Assembly: GCF_007896435.1 (NCBI RefSeq)
Contig: NZ_VCBL01000001.1
Coordinates: forward strand, 229,994 to 293,993
From: Rummeliibacillus suwonensis
GTDB lineage: Bacteria; Bacillota; Bacilli; Bacillales_A; Planococcaceae
Direction: 5' to 3'
Length of the DNA: 64,000 nucleotides
Position numbers and translations under genes: made by a program
Shown here: one piece after another, positions 34,726 through 43,672 of the stretch
How positions within the stretch are numbered: position 1 is the first letter of the stretch
Layout: the number at the start of each line of letters is the position of its first letter
The notes under the pieces: generated by a model
Databases searched by the model: none
The model's input: only the letters and a program-made list of their open reading frames with translations
Told to the model about the DNA's origin: nothing

Positions 34726-36016
34726 AGATCAGATTGATTTTGTCAGACAACATGTCAAGAGAAACCGTATGCGTGTTTTTACAACCATACTAGCTACAAC
34801 GATGGGATGTGCCTTTTTAATCGTATTGGCATCCATTGCATTTGGATTACAGGAATCTTTAAAAAATGACATCTTATCTGATAGTGCTGTGACGAAAATT
34901 GAAGTTTATGGGAATGATGAAAAAGGCATTGATCAAAAAGCTGTAAAGGCTATCCCAAACGTTCAAGCATTAGTTGAAACAACACAATTCAATGAGCCGC
35001 TTACGGCAAATGTGAAACTCGAAAATCGCTCCGGATCTGGTGAAATGGTATTTACAAATTTTAAAGAACAACAAAAGGCAAAAATCAAATTATCGGCAGG
35101 TACATATCCGACAAAAGCAGATGAAATTATTGTAGGGTATAACTTAGGACAAAACTTATTGACGAAAAAGGAAGAACAGAGTGCGAAAGAGGAAGGGAAG
35201 AAGGAAGAAAAAAATAACAAAGGTTACCAGCATTCCTTATTAGGTAAAACAATTTCCTTATCCTTTACACTGGAGAATGAAGAAGAGCATACAAAAGTAC
35301 GACAATATAAAATCGTTGGGATTGGTGAAAAGCCTTCTAAAGAATGGGCTATGGATACCAGTATACAAATCAGTGATGCTATGAAATCCAATATTTTAAA
35401 TGATTATAATGGTATTGTTGATAAAAAAGTGCAAGAAAAAGACTTTTATAACGTAAGTTACAATGCCTATGCAACTGATATGGAGGCAGTTAAGGGTGTA
35501 CTGAAAAAGTTAAAAGCGATGAATTTATCTGTCTATTCAGTAACAGAACAATTAGATCAACTCAATGTATTTTTCTTAGCATTAAAAGTGGGGCTTATTT
35601 TTGTAGGAACCATTGCAGTGCTCATTGCTTCTATCGGTATTTTTAATACAATGACGATGGCCGTTACGGAACGTACGCGTGAGATAGGCGTCATGAAGGC
35701 GATTGGTGCTGGTCCAAAGCTGATTCAGCGATTGTTTATAATGGAAAGTGCGTATATTGGTGTGTTGGGGACGGTTATTGCCATTATTATTTCTTATATC
35801 ATTAGTTTTTTGGCAAATCTAGCATTGCCGAAAATTTTAGATGCGGTGATATCTGATGGTGGAATTGAAGAGGCAGGAATTCGCTTTTCAACAATTCCTT
35901 GGGAGCTTGTAGTCATTGCTTCATTGATCAGCATTGGTGTTGCCGTTTTAAGTGGTTGGCGTCCAGCTCGAAAAGCGACGAAAATAGACGTCATTCAAGC
36001 ATTACATCAAGAATAA
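34715..36016 (+). CDS. MacB-like permease (FtsX domain)
   Basis: 433 residues from ATG 34715 (AAAGGAGG upstream). Helix 1 is near residue 30; an outer domain of ~220 residues contains a very charged Lys/Glu stretch (EEQSAKEEGKKEEKNNK). Three FtsX helices follow, with the ERTREIGVMKAIGA loop that contacts the ATPase. It couples ATP hydrolysis to mechanical work on the outside rather than to classical import. Works with the preceding ATPase. Confidence 0.9.
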   Translation: MLFRDQIDFVRQHVKRNRMRVFTTILATTMGCAFLIVLASIAFGLQESLKNDILSDSAVTKIEVYGNDEKGIDQKAVKAIPNVQALVETTQFNEPLTANVKLENRSGSGEMVFTNFKEQQKAKIKLSAGTYPTKADEIIVGYNLGQNLLTKKEEQSAKEEGKKEEKNNKGYQHSLLGKTISLSFTLENEEEHTKVRQYKIVGIGEKPSKEWAMDTSIQISDAMKSNILNDYNGIVDKKVQEKDFYNVSYNAYATDMEAVKGVLKKLKAMNLSVYSVTEQLDQLNVFFLALKVGLIFVGTIAVLIASIGIFNTMTMAVTERTREIGVMKAIGAGPKLIQRLFIMESAYIGVLGTVIAIIISYIISFLANLALPKILDAVISDGGIEEAGIRFSTIPWELVVIASLISIGVAVLSGWRPARKATKIDVIQALHQE

Positions 36017-36150
36017 ATGTATTTTACATGATGAATTGAGCCCTTATACAATAGAGATTTTCCTGCTCACGAATGCAAGGGCAGCTTTCATCTGAAATAG
36101 AAACCCATTTGAAAATATTAAAAGAGATTGGGGCACAGCCCTTTTAAAAT

Positions 36151-36196
36151 AAACCGCATGAAATCAAATGTAAACACCATGATTTCATGCGGTTTT
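36151..36196 (+). terminator. Terminator after the MacB-type pair
   Basis: AAACCGCATGAAATCA faces TGATTTCATGCGGTTT and is followed by TATTTTT. The hairpin is of the same type as 19057-19101. Confidence 0.8.
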
Positions 36197-36266
36197 ATTT
36201 TTAAGTAGCTATCAACTCATGTCCGCGTGCCTCTTTTTACTTTTGGAAAGCCCTTATCTACCTCGC

Positions 36267-37139
36267 CTATTTATGTTGGGTAATTCCGTTTACAATTTGA
36301 GTAAGTGCCTCTTTGATCGGTGTAGCTGGGCGACCGAGGATTTTTTCGAAATCATGGCTAGCGACATTTAATGAGTCTTGTCGAATACTTTTTTGAATGT
36401 CAACAAGGATAGGAATAACGAAATCTTGTATTCCTGCAGCCTTCATTATATCGGCGTAAGTGGCATCATCAACTTGTTGAATAGGGACTTCTTTGCCCAA
36501 TACATCTCCAAGGATAGAAACCAATTCTTCCTGCGTCAAAGGTTTTCCAGAAAGCTCGTAAATCGTATTTTCATGTCCATTACCAGATAATACTGCAGCC
36601 GCTGCTTCAGCATAATCTTGTTGTAACGCCCACCCTACTTTTCCATTTCCTGCTGATGTTACCCAAGGAGCTCCTGCTAAGACACCTTGAATGCTTGGGA
36701 TTTCATTTTCCAAATACCAATTGTTGCGTAAGAAGGAATAAGGAATGCCCGTTTTTTTAATCGCTGCTTCAGTAGGTTTGTGAGCTGGGGCAAATAAATT
36801 TTTACTTTCTTGTGCATTCGCTATGCTAGTATACGCAATGAATCGGACGCCTGCTCTTTCTGCTGCTTCTACCGCATTGGCATGTTGGCGGATTCTTGTT
36901 TCATTGTCGCCATCCGCAGAAATGATTAATAAGCGGTCAACACCTGCAAAAGCAGAATCCAATGTTTTTGGAACATCGAAATCTCCATGTCGAACTTCTA
37001 CTCCACGAGCCTGCAAATCCTTCGCCTTTTCTGGATTACGAACACTGACAGCCAGTTGATTTGCTGGTACAGTCTTCAATAACGTCTCTACAACTTTGGT
37101 ACCAAATTTTCCTGTTGCACCTGTTACTAATAATTTCAT
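36267..37139 (-). CDS. NmrA-family NAD(P)-binding protein (YtfG/QorB-like)
   Basis: 290 residues from ATG 37139, where ATGGAGGAG lies upstream; the longer frame is not needed. Rossmann motif VTGATGKFGTKVVE at the N-terminus, then SVRNPEKAKDLQARGVEV and the FLRNNWYLEN block characteristic of the QorB/YtfG quinone reductase group. It reduces quinones or senses NADPH state. It is divergent from an HxlR regulator 135 bases away, the usual partner. Confidence 0.9.
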   Translation of the reverse strand: MKLLVTGATGKFGTKVVETLLKTVPANQLAVSVRNPEKAKDLQARGVEVRHGDFDVPKTLDSAFAGVDRLLIISADGDNETRIRQHANAVEAAERAGVRFIAYTSIANAQESKNLFAPAHKPTEAAIKKTGIPYSFLRNNWYLENEIPSIQGVLAGAPWVTSAGNGKVGWALQQDYAEAAAAVLSGNGHENTIYELSGKPLTQEELVSILGDVLGKEVPIQQVDDATYADIMKAAGIQDFVIPILVDIQKSIRQDSLNVASHDFEKILGRPATPIKEALTQIVNGITQHK

Positions 37140-37274
37140 GATGATCTCCTCCATTTTTTTATTTCATTTTTAGTCTTAATTTCATATTATAGTCTTAGAT
37201 GTTTTTTTAAAAGTAGTCATTTTTTTATAACATAGTCGCAAAAATAGTACTATTAAGAAGGAGACGTAGTTATC

Positions 37275-37622
37275 ATGGCACGAAGTCGGTTCATCGGTGA
37301 TCCCCCAGAGGAACAAATAGAGGTTTGTCCAGTTACACAAGCCCAGGACATCATCGCGGGAAAATGGAAAATCATCATCCTATGGCATTTAAGCAAACAG
37401 ACAAGAAGATTCAATGAGCTTCAAAGGTTGTTACCTAAAATTTCAAAAGGAATTTTGACAAGGCAATTGAGAGAATTGGAAGAAGACCAAATGGTTCACA
37501 GAGAGGTTTATAAAGAAGTGCCTCCTAAAGTAGAATATTCGTTAACACCTTTAGGGCAAAGTTTTATTCCTATACTGGATAGTATGGGCGAGTGGAGCAA
37601 AAAACATTTAAAGAGTAGATAA
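37275..37622 (+). CDS. HxlR-family regulator
   Basis: 115 residues with the family signature: [20 protein letters not shown], then the winged helix ([20 protein letters not shown]) and the wing [14 protein letters not shown]. These regulators respond to aldehydes, quinones or oxidants and usually control the divergent oxidoreductase. It should act on the shared promoter at 37140-37274. A family B repeat begins right at its stop codon. Confidence 0.92.
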   Translation: MARSRFIGDPPEEQIEVCPVTQAQDIIAGKWKIIILWHLSKQTRRFNELQRLLPKISKGILTRQLRELEEDQMVHREVYKEVPPKVEYSLTPLGQSFIPILDSMGEWSKKHLKSR

Positions 37623-37850
37623 AGTGAAATTTCCATCAGTGGGGTTTTCTTCATCCCCCACTGATGGAGAAGAACTCAGGTTAAAAGCGCCACGTCCTGT
37701 GGCAACACCTGAGGAACCAACATCCTGTTGGCCCGAACCAATCGGACTTTTACGGGCAGTTGATCCCCCATCTATCTTTCTCGTTTCTCTCTCAATCTTG
37801 AGATGGCGGTCTTACTGCCCGTTAAAGCGGGATAAAGTGAAATTCCACAC
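37620..37850. repeat. Family B dispersed repeat, copy B3 (inverted)
   Basis: It starts at the hxlR-like stop codon (TAAAGTGAAATTTCCATCAG) and ends at CGGGATAAAGTGAAATTCC. GATAAAGTGAAATT is therefore present at both ends. Confidence 0.8.
37675..37730 (+). ncRNA. Bacillaceae-1-like RNA core in B3
   Basis: CTCAGGT/ACCTGAG outer stem, GCCAC-GTCCT-GTGGC inner hairpin, CAAC-ATCCT-GTTG second hairpin, all on the plus strand. Confidence 0.65.
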
Positions 37851-37905
37851 AATGGAGATTTTCCATATCTCATTTTTAAATTTGTATTTTTAGGAGTTGA
37901 AGAAA

Positions 37906-38328
37906 ATGAAGGATTCAGCCCTTTGTCGTTTTGGGGTATCGATGGATAAAAAATTGTTAACAGAGTTTGATCAATTAGTGATTAATAAAGGCTATTCAAA
38001 TCGTTCGGAAGCTGTCAGAGATTTAATTAGGGAGGCACTAATTCTTGAGGATTGGAAGGACCCTGAACAATTCGTGGCAGGTTCCATTTTACTGTTTTAT
38101 GATCACGGGCAAAAAGGATTATTAGAACAGTTAACGGCTATTCAACATCATTATCATCATGAAATATTAGCTACTACCCATTTTCACTTGGATGAGCACA
38201 ATTGTTTAGAACTGATCATTGTTAAAGGAAAAGCTGGTAGTTTGCAAACATTAAGTGATCAACTAGTTTCGATGAAAGGGGTCAAATACGGTAAATTTAC
38301 CGTAGCACCAGTAAGTGATTTGAAATAA
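37906..38328 (+). CDS. nikR: Nickel-responsive repressor NikR
   Basis: 140 residues from ATG 37906 (AGGAG nine bases upstream; TTG 37897 abuts the site). N-terminal ribbon-helix-helix: CRFGVSMDKKLLTEFDQL and RSEAVRDLIREAL. The ACT-like C-terminal domain has the four nickel ligands in order, His81, His92, His94 and Cys100 (THFHLDEHNC), with the same spacing as E. coli NikR. It should repress the adjacent nickel importer when nickel is plentiful. Confidence 0.95.
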   Translation: MKDSALCRFGVSMDKKLLTEFDQLVINKGYSNRSEAVRDLIREALILEDWKDPEQFVAGSILLFYDHGQKGLLEQLTAIQHHYHHEILATTHFHLDEHNCLELIIVKGKAGSLQTLSDQLVSMKGVKYGKFTVAPVSDLK

Positions 38329-38337
38329 TTATTCAGG

Positions 38338-38383
38338 TATGTTGCCAAACAGGCACTCCTAATTTTTGTAAAATAACACGCGT
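38338..38383. repeat. Deletion remnant of a family A repeat
   Basis: TATGTTG of the left end joins directly to CCAAACAGGCACTCCT…AACACGCG of the right end. It is a 46-bp leftover between nikR and the operator. Confidence 0.55.
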
Positions 38384-38417
38384 GATAATTATTCAAAGTA
38401 TTGTCATTTTTCTTTGC

Positions 38418-38445
38418 GTGTTACGAATCATCTATTTTGTAACAC
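38418..38445 (+). promoter_or_regulatory. Candidate NikR operator
   Basis: GTGTTAC and GTAACAC face each other across 14 bases, about 115 bases before nikM. I recall this half-site with a 13/14-base spacer from NikR sites in some bacterial groups. Confidence 0.68.
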
Positions 38446-38560
38446 ATGCTATAATTGTCTTAAACAAAAGGTAATCAAAGATCAACTTCATCAATAGATT
38501 CAACCTGTTTACCCATCTGGTTTGTAAAGTTTGAATATTAATTATGAAGGAGGATAAATG

Positions 38561-39568
38561 ATGCATATTCCAGATAATTATTTGAGTCCATCTACTTGCA
38601 TAGTCATGGGGGCAGCAATGGTTCCTGTGTGGGCTATTGCCGTACATAAGGTAAAAAAAGAAGTAACAAGAAGTAAAATCCCGATGATTGGTATTGGTGC
38701 AGCATTTTCATTTCTTATGATGATGTTCAATGTCCCACTTCCTGGTGGAACAACGGGTCATGCTGTAGGAGGCACTTTATTGGCCATTCTACTAGGCCCC
38801 TATGCCGCCTGTATTGCTATAACTGTTGCTTTATTAATTCAAGCATTACTGTTTGGTGATGGAGGAATACTGTCATTCGGAGCGAATTGTTTTAATATGG
38901 CTTTTATCATCCCGTTCCTCGGTTATTTTATTTATAAATTTATTAAAGACCGAACTAAAAGTGAAAAAGGTGAATATGTAGGAATCATAGTGGGATCTTA
39001 TGTTGGTATTAACATGGCTGCATTGGTGGCAGCTATAGAATTTGGCGTTCAGCCACTTCTTTTTACCAATTCACAGGGACAGCCTCTTTATAGTCCTTAT
39101 CCGTTATCGATATCTATTCCTGCGATGATGATTCCACACCTCTTGGTTGCAGGTGTTGTAGAAGTTCTGTTTACGACTGCTATCTACACTTTCATCAAAA
39201 AGGTTTCTCCCGGCACCATATTTGAAGGGGCAAAACAAAAGATTCATACAATCTATGGCTTGATTGTTGCTTTAATTTGTTTGACGCCACTGGGTCTTCT
39301 TGCTACAGGTACAGCTTGGGGAGAATGGGGAGCTGACGAAATCAAAGATGTGGTTCATGGTGGTAAGCAATTAGGCTATACGCCGGCTGGTATGAAGAAT
39401 GGATTCAGTTTTAATGCGATTATGCCAGACTACTCAGTAAAAGGCCTACCAGAAATAGCGGGATATATATTATCAGCTATTGCCGGAGTCGCTATTATGG
39501 TTATTATCTTTAAAATCATTAGTAGTTTTAGTAAAACAAAACCTAAGGACATTTCGAATGAATCATAA
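38561..39568 (+). CDS. nikMN: Nickel ECF transporter substrate component NikMN (CbiM-like)
   Basis: 335 residues. I start at the second of two adjacent ATGs (38561) so that the protein begins MHIPDNYLSP: in CbiM/NikM the N-terminal Met-His binds the metal, and AAGGAGG spacing is better. Seven or so helices form the M part. After a loop the C-terminal ~90 residues (GYTPAGMKNGFSF…PEIAGYILSAIAG) are the fused N (PDGLE-like) part. It captures Ni(II) or Co(II) in the membrane; with nikR and a urease operon nearby, nickel is favoured. Confidence 0.9.
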   Translation: MHIPDNYLSPSTCIVMGAAMVPVWAIAVHKVKKEVTRSKIPMIGIGAAFSFLMMMFNVPLPGGTTGHAVGGTLLAILLGPYAACIAITVALLIQALLFGDGGILSFGANCFNMAFIIPFLGYFIYKFIKDRTKSEKGEYVGIIVGSYVGINMAALVAAIEFGVQPLLFTNSQGQPLYSPYPLSISIPAMMIPHLLVAGVVEVLFTTAIYTFIKKVSPGTIFEGAKQKIHTIYGLIVALICLTPLGLLATGTAWGEWGADEIKDVVHGGKQLGYTPAGMKNGFSFNAIMPDYSVKGLPEIAGYILSAIAGVAIMVIIFKIISSFSKTKPKDISNES

Positions 39569-40379
39569 GGAAAATCAAAGGAACCTACCTGACTGGCTAT
39601 TAAAAGATGAAAATTATATTCCTCAGTCAGATAAAGATCAGTTTATCGGCAAAAGTATCCTGTCTATATTGAGAATCCTGTCTAAAATAAAGAGCCAAAG
39701 TGAGTATAAAACTGATAAATTTCATGTAAATGCAGCTTTGAAGGTTGCATTTACTTTTTTACTTGTTATCCTTCTGTCGTTATCAACGAGTTATACATTT
39801 ATATTTGTGGTAGATGTATATCTGCTTGTCGTTCTCAGTTTTATGGACGGAAAAGAAATTATCAAAATTTTGAGCGTCAGCTTGGCTATGGCATTTTTTA
39901 CATTCATTATTCTCTTTCCATATATACTTTTAGGGAATACTTATACGAGTATGATCATAACTTTGAAAGTACTTTCGACATTGATCGCTGTCAATATTCT
40001 ATCTCATTCCACAAGATGGAATACGATTACAGGTGCATTAAGAAGGTTTTATGTTCCAAATATTTTTATCCTTGTCTTAGATATTACGATCAAATATATT
40101 TCCATGCTCGGGGATTTTTCTCTGAATATGCTTTATTCATTAAAGCTCAGATCTGTAGGTAAAAATAATAGCAAATATGGATCGATTGCAGGGATCGCAG
40201 GGACAATGTTTATGAAGTCAAAGGAAATGGCTGAGGAAATGTACGCTGCTATGGAATGTAGGGGATTCACAGGAGAATATACAGTTCGAAGCAAATGGAA
40301 ATTAACCATTGCGGATTTTATATATATGCTATTAACAATCGGAATGATTGCTGCATTTATTTTATGGGGAAGGATTTAA
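39558..40379 (+). CDS. nikQ: ECF transporter transmembrane component NikQ (CbiQ-like)
   Basis: 273 residues from ATG 39558, overlapping nikMN by 11 bases; the longer frame from 39480 is rejected. CbiQ family: four or five helices and the two coupling motifs MYAAMECRGF (A-x-x-x-R-G type) and SLKLRSVG, which bind the ATPase. It links NikMN to NikO. Confidence 0.9.
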   Translation: MNHKENQRNLPDWLLKDENYIPQSDKDQFIGKSILSILRILSKIKSQSEYKTDKFHVNAALKVAFTFLLVILLSLSTSYTFIFVVDVYLLVVLSFMDGKEIIKILSVSLAMAFFTFIILFPYILLGNTYTSMIITLKVLSTLIAVNILSHSTRWNTITGALRRFYVPNIFILVLDITIKYISMLGDFSLNMLYSLKLRSVGKNNSKYGSIAGIAGTMFMKSKEMAEEMYAAMECRGFTGEYTVRSKWKLTIADFIYMLLTIGMIAAFILWGRI

Positions 40380-40382
40380 CCT

Positions 40383-41129
40383 ATGATAGATCTAAAAGAT
40401 GTTTCCTATTCATACGAAGGGATCAATGCCTTGAACAATATCAATCTTCATATTGAGAAAGGTGAAGCTGTGGCATTAATGGGAGCAAACGGCACCGGTA
40501 AGTCTACTCTACTGAAATTGATGAATGGGCTTTTGTCCCCAGACCAAGGTGTTTATCGATTCGATCAGGAGGAGATAACGCCCAAAAAGCTTAAAAATAC
40601 AAAGTTCTCAAAGGCCTTTCATCAAAAAATTGGTTTTGTGTTTCAAAATTCTGATACACAGCTATTTTGTGCGGATGTATACGATGAGATTGCTTTTGGC
40701 CCTAGACAGATGGGGATGAATGAAGATGATGTTGAGAAAAGAGTCAATGATTGTTTAGATTTATTAGGTATTCAAAATTTTAAACATAGACAACCTTATC
40801 ATCTATCAGGTGGCGAGAAACGGAAAGTTGCGATTGCTTGTGTTTTGGCATTAAATCCAGAAGTTTTAGTCCTTGATGAACCGATGAATGGATTGGATCC
40901 CAGAACGCAAAGATGGCTGGTTAATTTTCTAAATACATTAAATCGATCTGGAAAGACATTAATAATATCCACTCATAATCTCGATTTAGTACAAGAACTA
41001 TCCAAAAGAGCCATATTATTTGATGAAAACCACAGCATTGCAGCTGACTTACCAAGTGAAAACTTATTCCAAGAAATCGATCTGCTAAAAAAGATTAATC
41101 TCGTTGATGAAAATTATCAACATTATTGA
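40383..41129 (+). CDS. nikO: ECF transporter ATPase NikO (CbiO-like)
   Basis: 248 residues: Walker A GANGTGKST, Q-loop VFQNSDTQLF (the D-x-Q-L-F form typical of ECF ATPases), signature LSGGEKRKVAIACVLA, Walker B VLVLDEPMNGLDP, H-loop STHN. It powers nickel uptake and is the last gene of the operon, 3 bases after nikQ. Degenerate repeat sequence follows. Confidence 0.93.
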   Translation: MIDLKDVSYSYEGINALNNINLHIEKGEAVALMGANGTGKSTLLKLMNGLLSPDQGVYRFDQEEITPKKLKNTKFSKAFHQKIGFVFQNSDTQLFCADVYDEIAFGPRQMGMNEDDVEKRVNDCLDLLGIQNFKHRQPYHLSGGEKRKVAIACVLALNPEVLVLDEPMNGLDPRTQRWLVNFLNTLNRSGKTLIISTHNLDLVQELSKRAILFDENHSIAADLPSENLFQEIDLLKKINLVDENYQHY

Positions 41130-41151
41130 TTGAATTAAAGAATTTAAGGAA

Positions 41152-41207
41152 CGGAGTCTAAGAACATCACGTTCTATGGCAACGACTCCGTGACTAACGT
41201 TCTGTTG
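41152..41207 (+). ncRNA. Degenerate Bacillaceae-1-like core
   Basis: CGGAGTC/GACTCCG is intact, but both loops have become GTTCT and the inner stem has mismatches. It is a decaying family A fragment just after nikO. Confidence 0.35.
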
Positions 41208-41294
41208 TCCAGAAGCGGTTCATCGGACGTATCTTGGAAACCAACTGGCAGAGTACAAGTTACAGCGATAAACCGCTATTCATGGTATTGGTAT

Positions 41295-41510
41295 TTATCC
41301 CGCTTTAACGGGCAGTAAGACCCCCATCTCAAGATTGAGAGAGAAACGAGAAAGATAGATGGGGGATCAACTGCCCGTAAAAGTCCGATTGGTTCGGGTC
41401 AACAAGATGTTGGTCCCTCAGGTGTTGCCACAGGACGTGGCGCTTTTAACCTGAGTCCCTCTAGTTCAGTGGGGAGGAAGAAAACCCCCACTGATGGAGT
41501 TTCACTTTAT
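41295..41510. repeat. Family B dispersed repeat, copy B4
   Basis: CCCGCTTTAACGGGCAGTAA at the left; CCCCCACTGATGGAGTTTCA at the right. It abuts the 3' end of the MFS gene. Confidence 0.82.
41400..41455 (-). ncRNA. Bacillaceae-1-like RNA core in B4
   Basis: Outer stem CTCAGGT/ACCTGAG, inner hairpin GCCAC-GTCCT-GTGGC, second loop ATCTT on the minus strand. Confidence 0.55.
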
Positions 41511-42970
41511 TGAATATTTTTCTTCTTTTGGACAAAAAATAATAGGCCATATAAGCAACTCAAGGCAATTGTAAAGAATATAAATACATCTTTAATCCCC
41601 TTTAAAATGCTGATTTTGTCTTGATATGTGTCCAAAGTTAGCCATTCTGTGACAGGAACAATAGCAGAATAATTGACGATCGCTATTCCAAGTGCTGTGC
41701 CAATCACCATTCCTAGATTTCGTAATAATGCTATAGTCCCGCCAATTTCCCCCATTGCATATGCTGGAACGTATTTCATGATCAGATCATAGTTTGGAGA
41801 AGTTAACAATCCCATGGAAATTCCCAACGTAGCTAAAATGATAAAAATAAAATATAAGGAAGTACTCATAGATATCATTGATAAAACTCCAAATGTTCCA
41901 ATCATGAGCAATAAAGCCATTTGCACAGATTTAAAGGAGCCAAATCGAGCAGTTAATCGCCCGCTTAAAGGTCCGAATATAGACAAAAATAAGGGATATA
42001 TCATTAAAAATAAACCGGCAACAGTAGCAGAAGTTTGTAAAACACCTCTGAAATAAAAAGGAAGTACAACGATAGCTGCAAAACAAGCTGCATAGCTGCC
42101 TATAATAATGAAAGAACCTGATTTAACGATAGGATGCATAAACATTTTGATATCTATAAAAGGGTTTTTATTTGTTTTGGATCTATATAAAAACAAAACG
42201 AAACAAATAATCCCCAATATAGAAATCATCAATTGATTTCTGTAAAATACACCTTCACCGATTTCGTTAAGTATATATATAATGCATACTAATGATATGC
42301 TGAATATGGATGCTCCCATTAAATCAAATTTACTCTTTTGAGTGGGTGCATCTTTAGGAATAAAAAATATGGCAATTATAAGCACTGTTAAAATAATGGG
42401 CAGCTGAATAATAAACAAGGTATGCCAGCTGAACCAACCTATTAATATTCCCCCAATAGGAGCGCCTAAAAAGCCGCCCATTCCAACAGCTGTTCCTATT
42501 AATCCTAATGCTTGTACTCTTTTTTCTTTAGGGACGTTATCGACAATGATGACCATGTTTACAGACTGCAACATGGCGGCACCGATCCCTTGAATAATTC
42601 TCGAGATTAAAAGAAATACAATGGATGTAGATAAGTATGAAAATAGAATACCTACCCCAAACATAACATAGCCCATGTTATGAATATTTTTTCGACCAAA
42701 TCTATCCGAAAACTTCCCCATTATGGGCAAAAAAATCATGACAGAAAGTAAATAGCCCGTAACAATCCACTGTGAGAGACTTAAAGAAATATTAAGATCT
42801 AATGAAATATCAGTAAGTGCAATATTTACTAATCCTGCAGAAAAGTGTGATAAGAAGGATCCAGGAATAACAGCAAGTAATATAGGGTATATCGAACCGT
42901 TAATTTTCTTTTTAGAAAGTGTGGAATCCATTCCTAAAGCGTCAATGGTATTCCTCATAGATAATAACAC
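41507..42970 (-). CDS. MFS transporter, DHA2-like (14 helices)
   Basis: 487 residues, about 14 helices, DHA2 drug:proton type. Motif A is GKFSDRFGRKN; motif C-like GGFLGAPIGGILIGW is in helix 5. It follows the isochorismatase-like gene on the same strand after a 57-base gap and is the last gene of the minus-strand group, so it may export or import a related compound. Family B repeat sequence touches its stop. Substrate unknown. Confidence 0.85.
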   Translation of the reverse strand: MLLSMRNTIDALGMDSTLSKKKINGSIYPILLAVIPGSFLSHFSAGLVNIALTDISLDLNISLSLSQWIVTGYLLSVMIFLPIMGKFSDRFGRKNIHNMGYVMFGVGILFSYLSTSIVFLLISRIIQGIGAAMLQSVNMVIIVDNVPKEKRVQALGLIGTAVGMGGFLGAPIGGILIGWFSWHTLFIIQLPIILTVLIIAIFFIPKDAPTQKSKFDLMGASIFSISLVCIIYILNEIGEGVFYRNQLMISILGIICFVLFLYRSKTNKNPFIDIKMFMHPIVKSGSFIIIGSYAACFAAIVVLPFYFRGVLQTSATVAGLFLMIYPLFLSIFGPLSGRLTARFGSFKSVQMALLLMIGTFGVLSMISMSTSLYFIFIILATLGISMGLLTSPNYDLIMKYVPAYAMGEIGGTIALLRNLGMVIGTALGIAIVNYSAIVPVTEWLTLDTYQDKISILKGIKDVFIFFTIALSCLYGLLFFVQKKKNIQ

Positions 42971-43027
42971 CTCTTTGTCTTAAAAAATACGAATCATTCT
43001 ATGGATGATTGATATTTTCATTCACTT

Positions 43028-43654
43028 CTATACTTGAATAATTGATTTATTGGATTTTATCAATTCTTCGATAACTGAATCAGTATTTGCTACTTCTCCG
43101 AAAAAGTCACTGATTGTTTTTAAGGTCATTTCATGTGCTTCTTTTGAAAATGCAGCTGTTCCATCTTCTAAAACAGTTATTTTATAGTCGCGCATAAATC
43201 CATCTCGAATAGTACTGTCGACACAAACATTAGTAGCTACACCTGTTATGTACAGATGATCTATTTTTAAGGTTCGTAGTACAGAATCGAGCCGAGTATT
43301 ATAGAAAGCACTATAGCGATGTTTGTTGACTATGATATCTGTAGTATCTGGAGATAATTGATAAAAATCACTTCCCCAAGTATCTTTACGACAAACACTA
43401 TTATGTTCTGTATCATTCGATTTTCCTCGAGTTAACCAAACTTCCGAATCTGTAGCATCTTCGTGAATGGTTTGAATAAAGATAACCGGCAATTTAGAAT
43501 TATGAAATGTAGAGATTAATTTTTTTATATGAGGAATGATGCGATCAACACCTGATGTATCTAATCCTTGACTACCTAAAGCCCCTTTTTCATCACAATA
43601 ATCATTTTGGACGTCCACTATGATAAGGGCTGAATGTTTGTTTGTGTTTAACAT
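43028..43654 (-). CDS. Isochorismatase-like cysteine amidohydrolase, RutB/biuret-hydrolase type
   Basis: 208 residues from ATG 43654 (GGAG upstream). The family triad is present: Asp in IIVDVQNDY, Lys in VNKHRYSAF, Cys in GVATNVCVDST, the last followed by RDGFMRDYKITVLEDG. The KHRYSAFYNT and DSVLR blocks are closest to RutB (ureidoacrylate hydrolase) and the triuret/biuret hydrolases rather than to nicotinamidase. It probably cleaves a ureido or carbamoyl amide. It sits with an ABC importer, and urease lies 15 kb away. Confidence 0.8.
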   Translation of the reverse strand: MLNTNKHSALIIVDVQNDYCDEKGALGSQGLDTSGVDRIIPHIKKLISTFHNSKLPVIFIQTIHEDATDSEVWLTRGKSNDTEHNSVCRKDTWGSDFYQLSPDTTDIIVNKHRYSAFYNTRLDSVLRTLKIDHLYITGVATNVCVDSTIRDGFMRDYKITVLEDGTAAFSKEAHEMTLKTISDFFGEVANTDSVIEELIKSNKSIIQV

Positions 43655-43672
43655 ATTTTTCACTCCAGTTAT

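Noticed and set aside
36378-36590. Plus-strand ORF inside the NmrA gene.
   Set aside because: Shadow frame of a well-supported gene.
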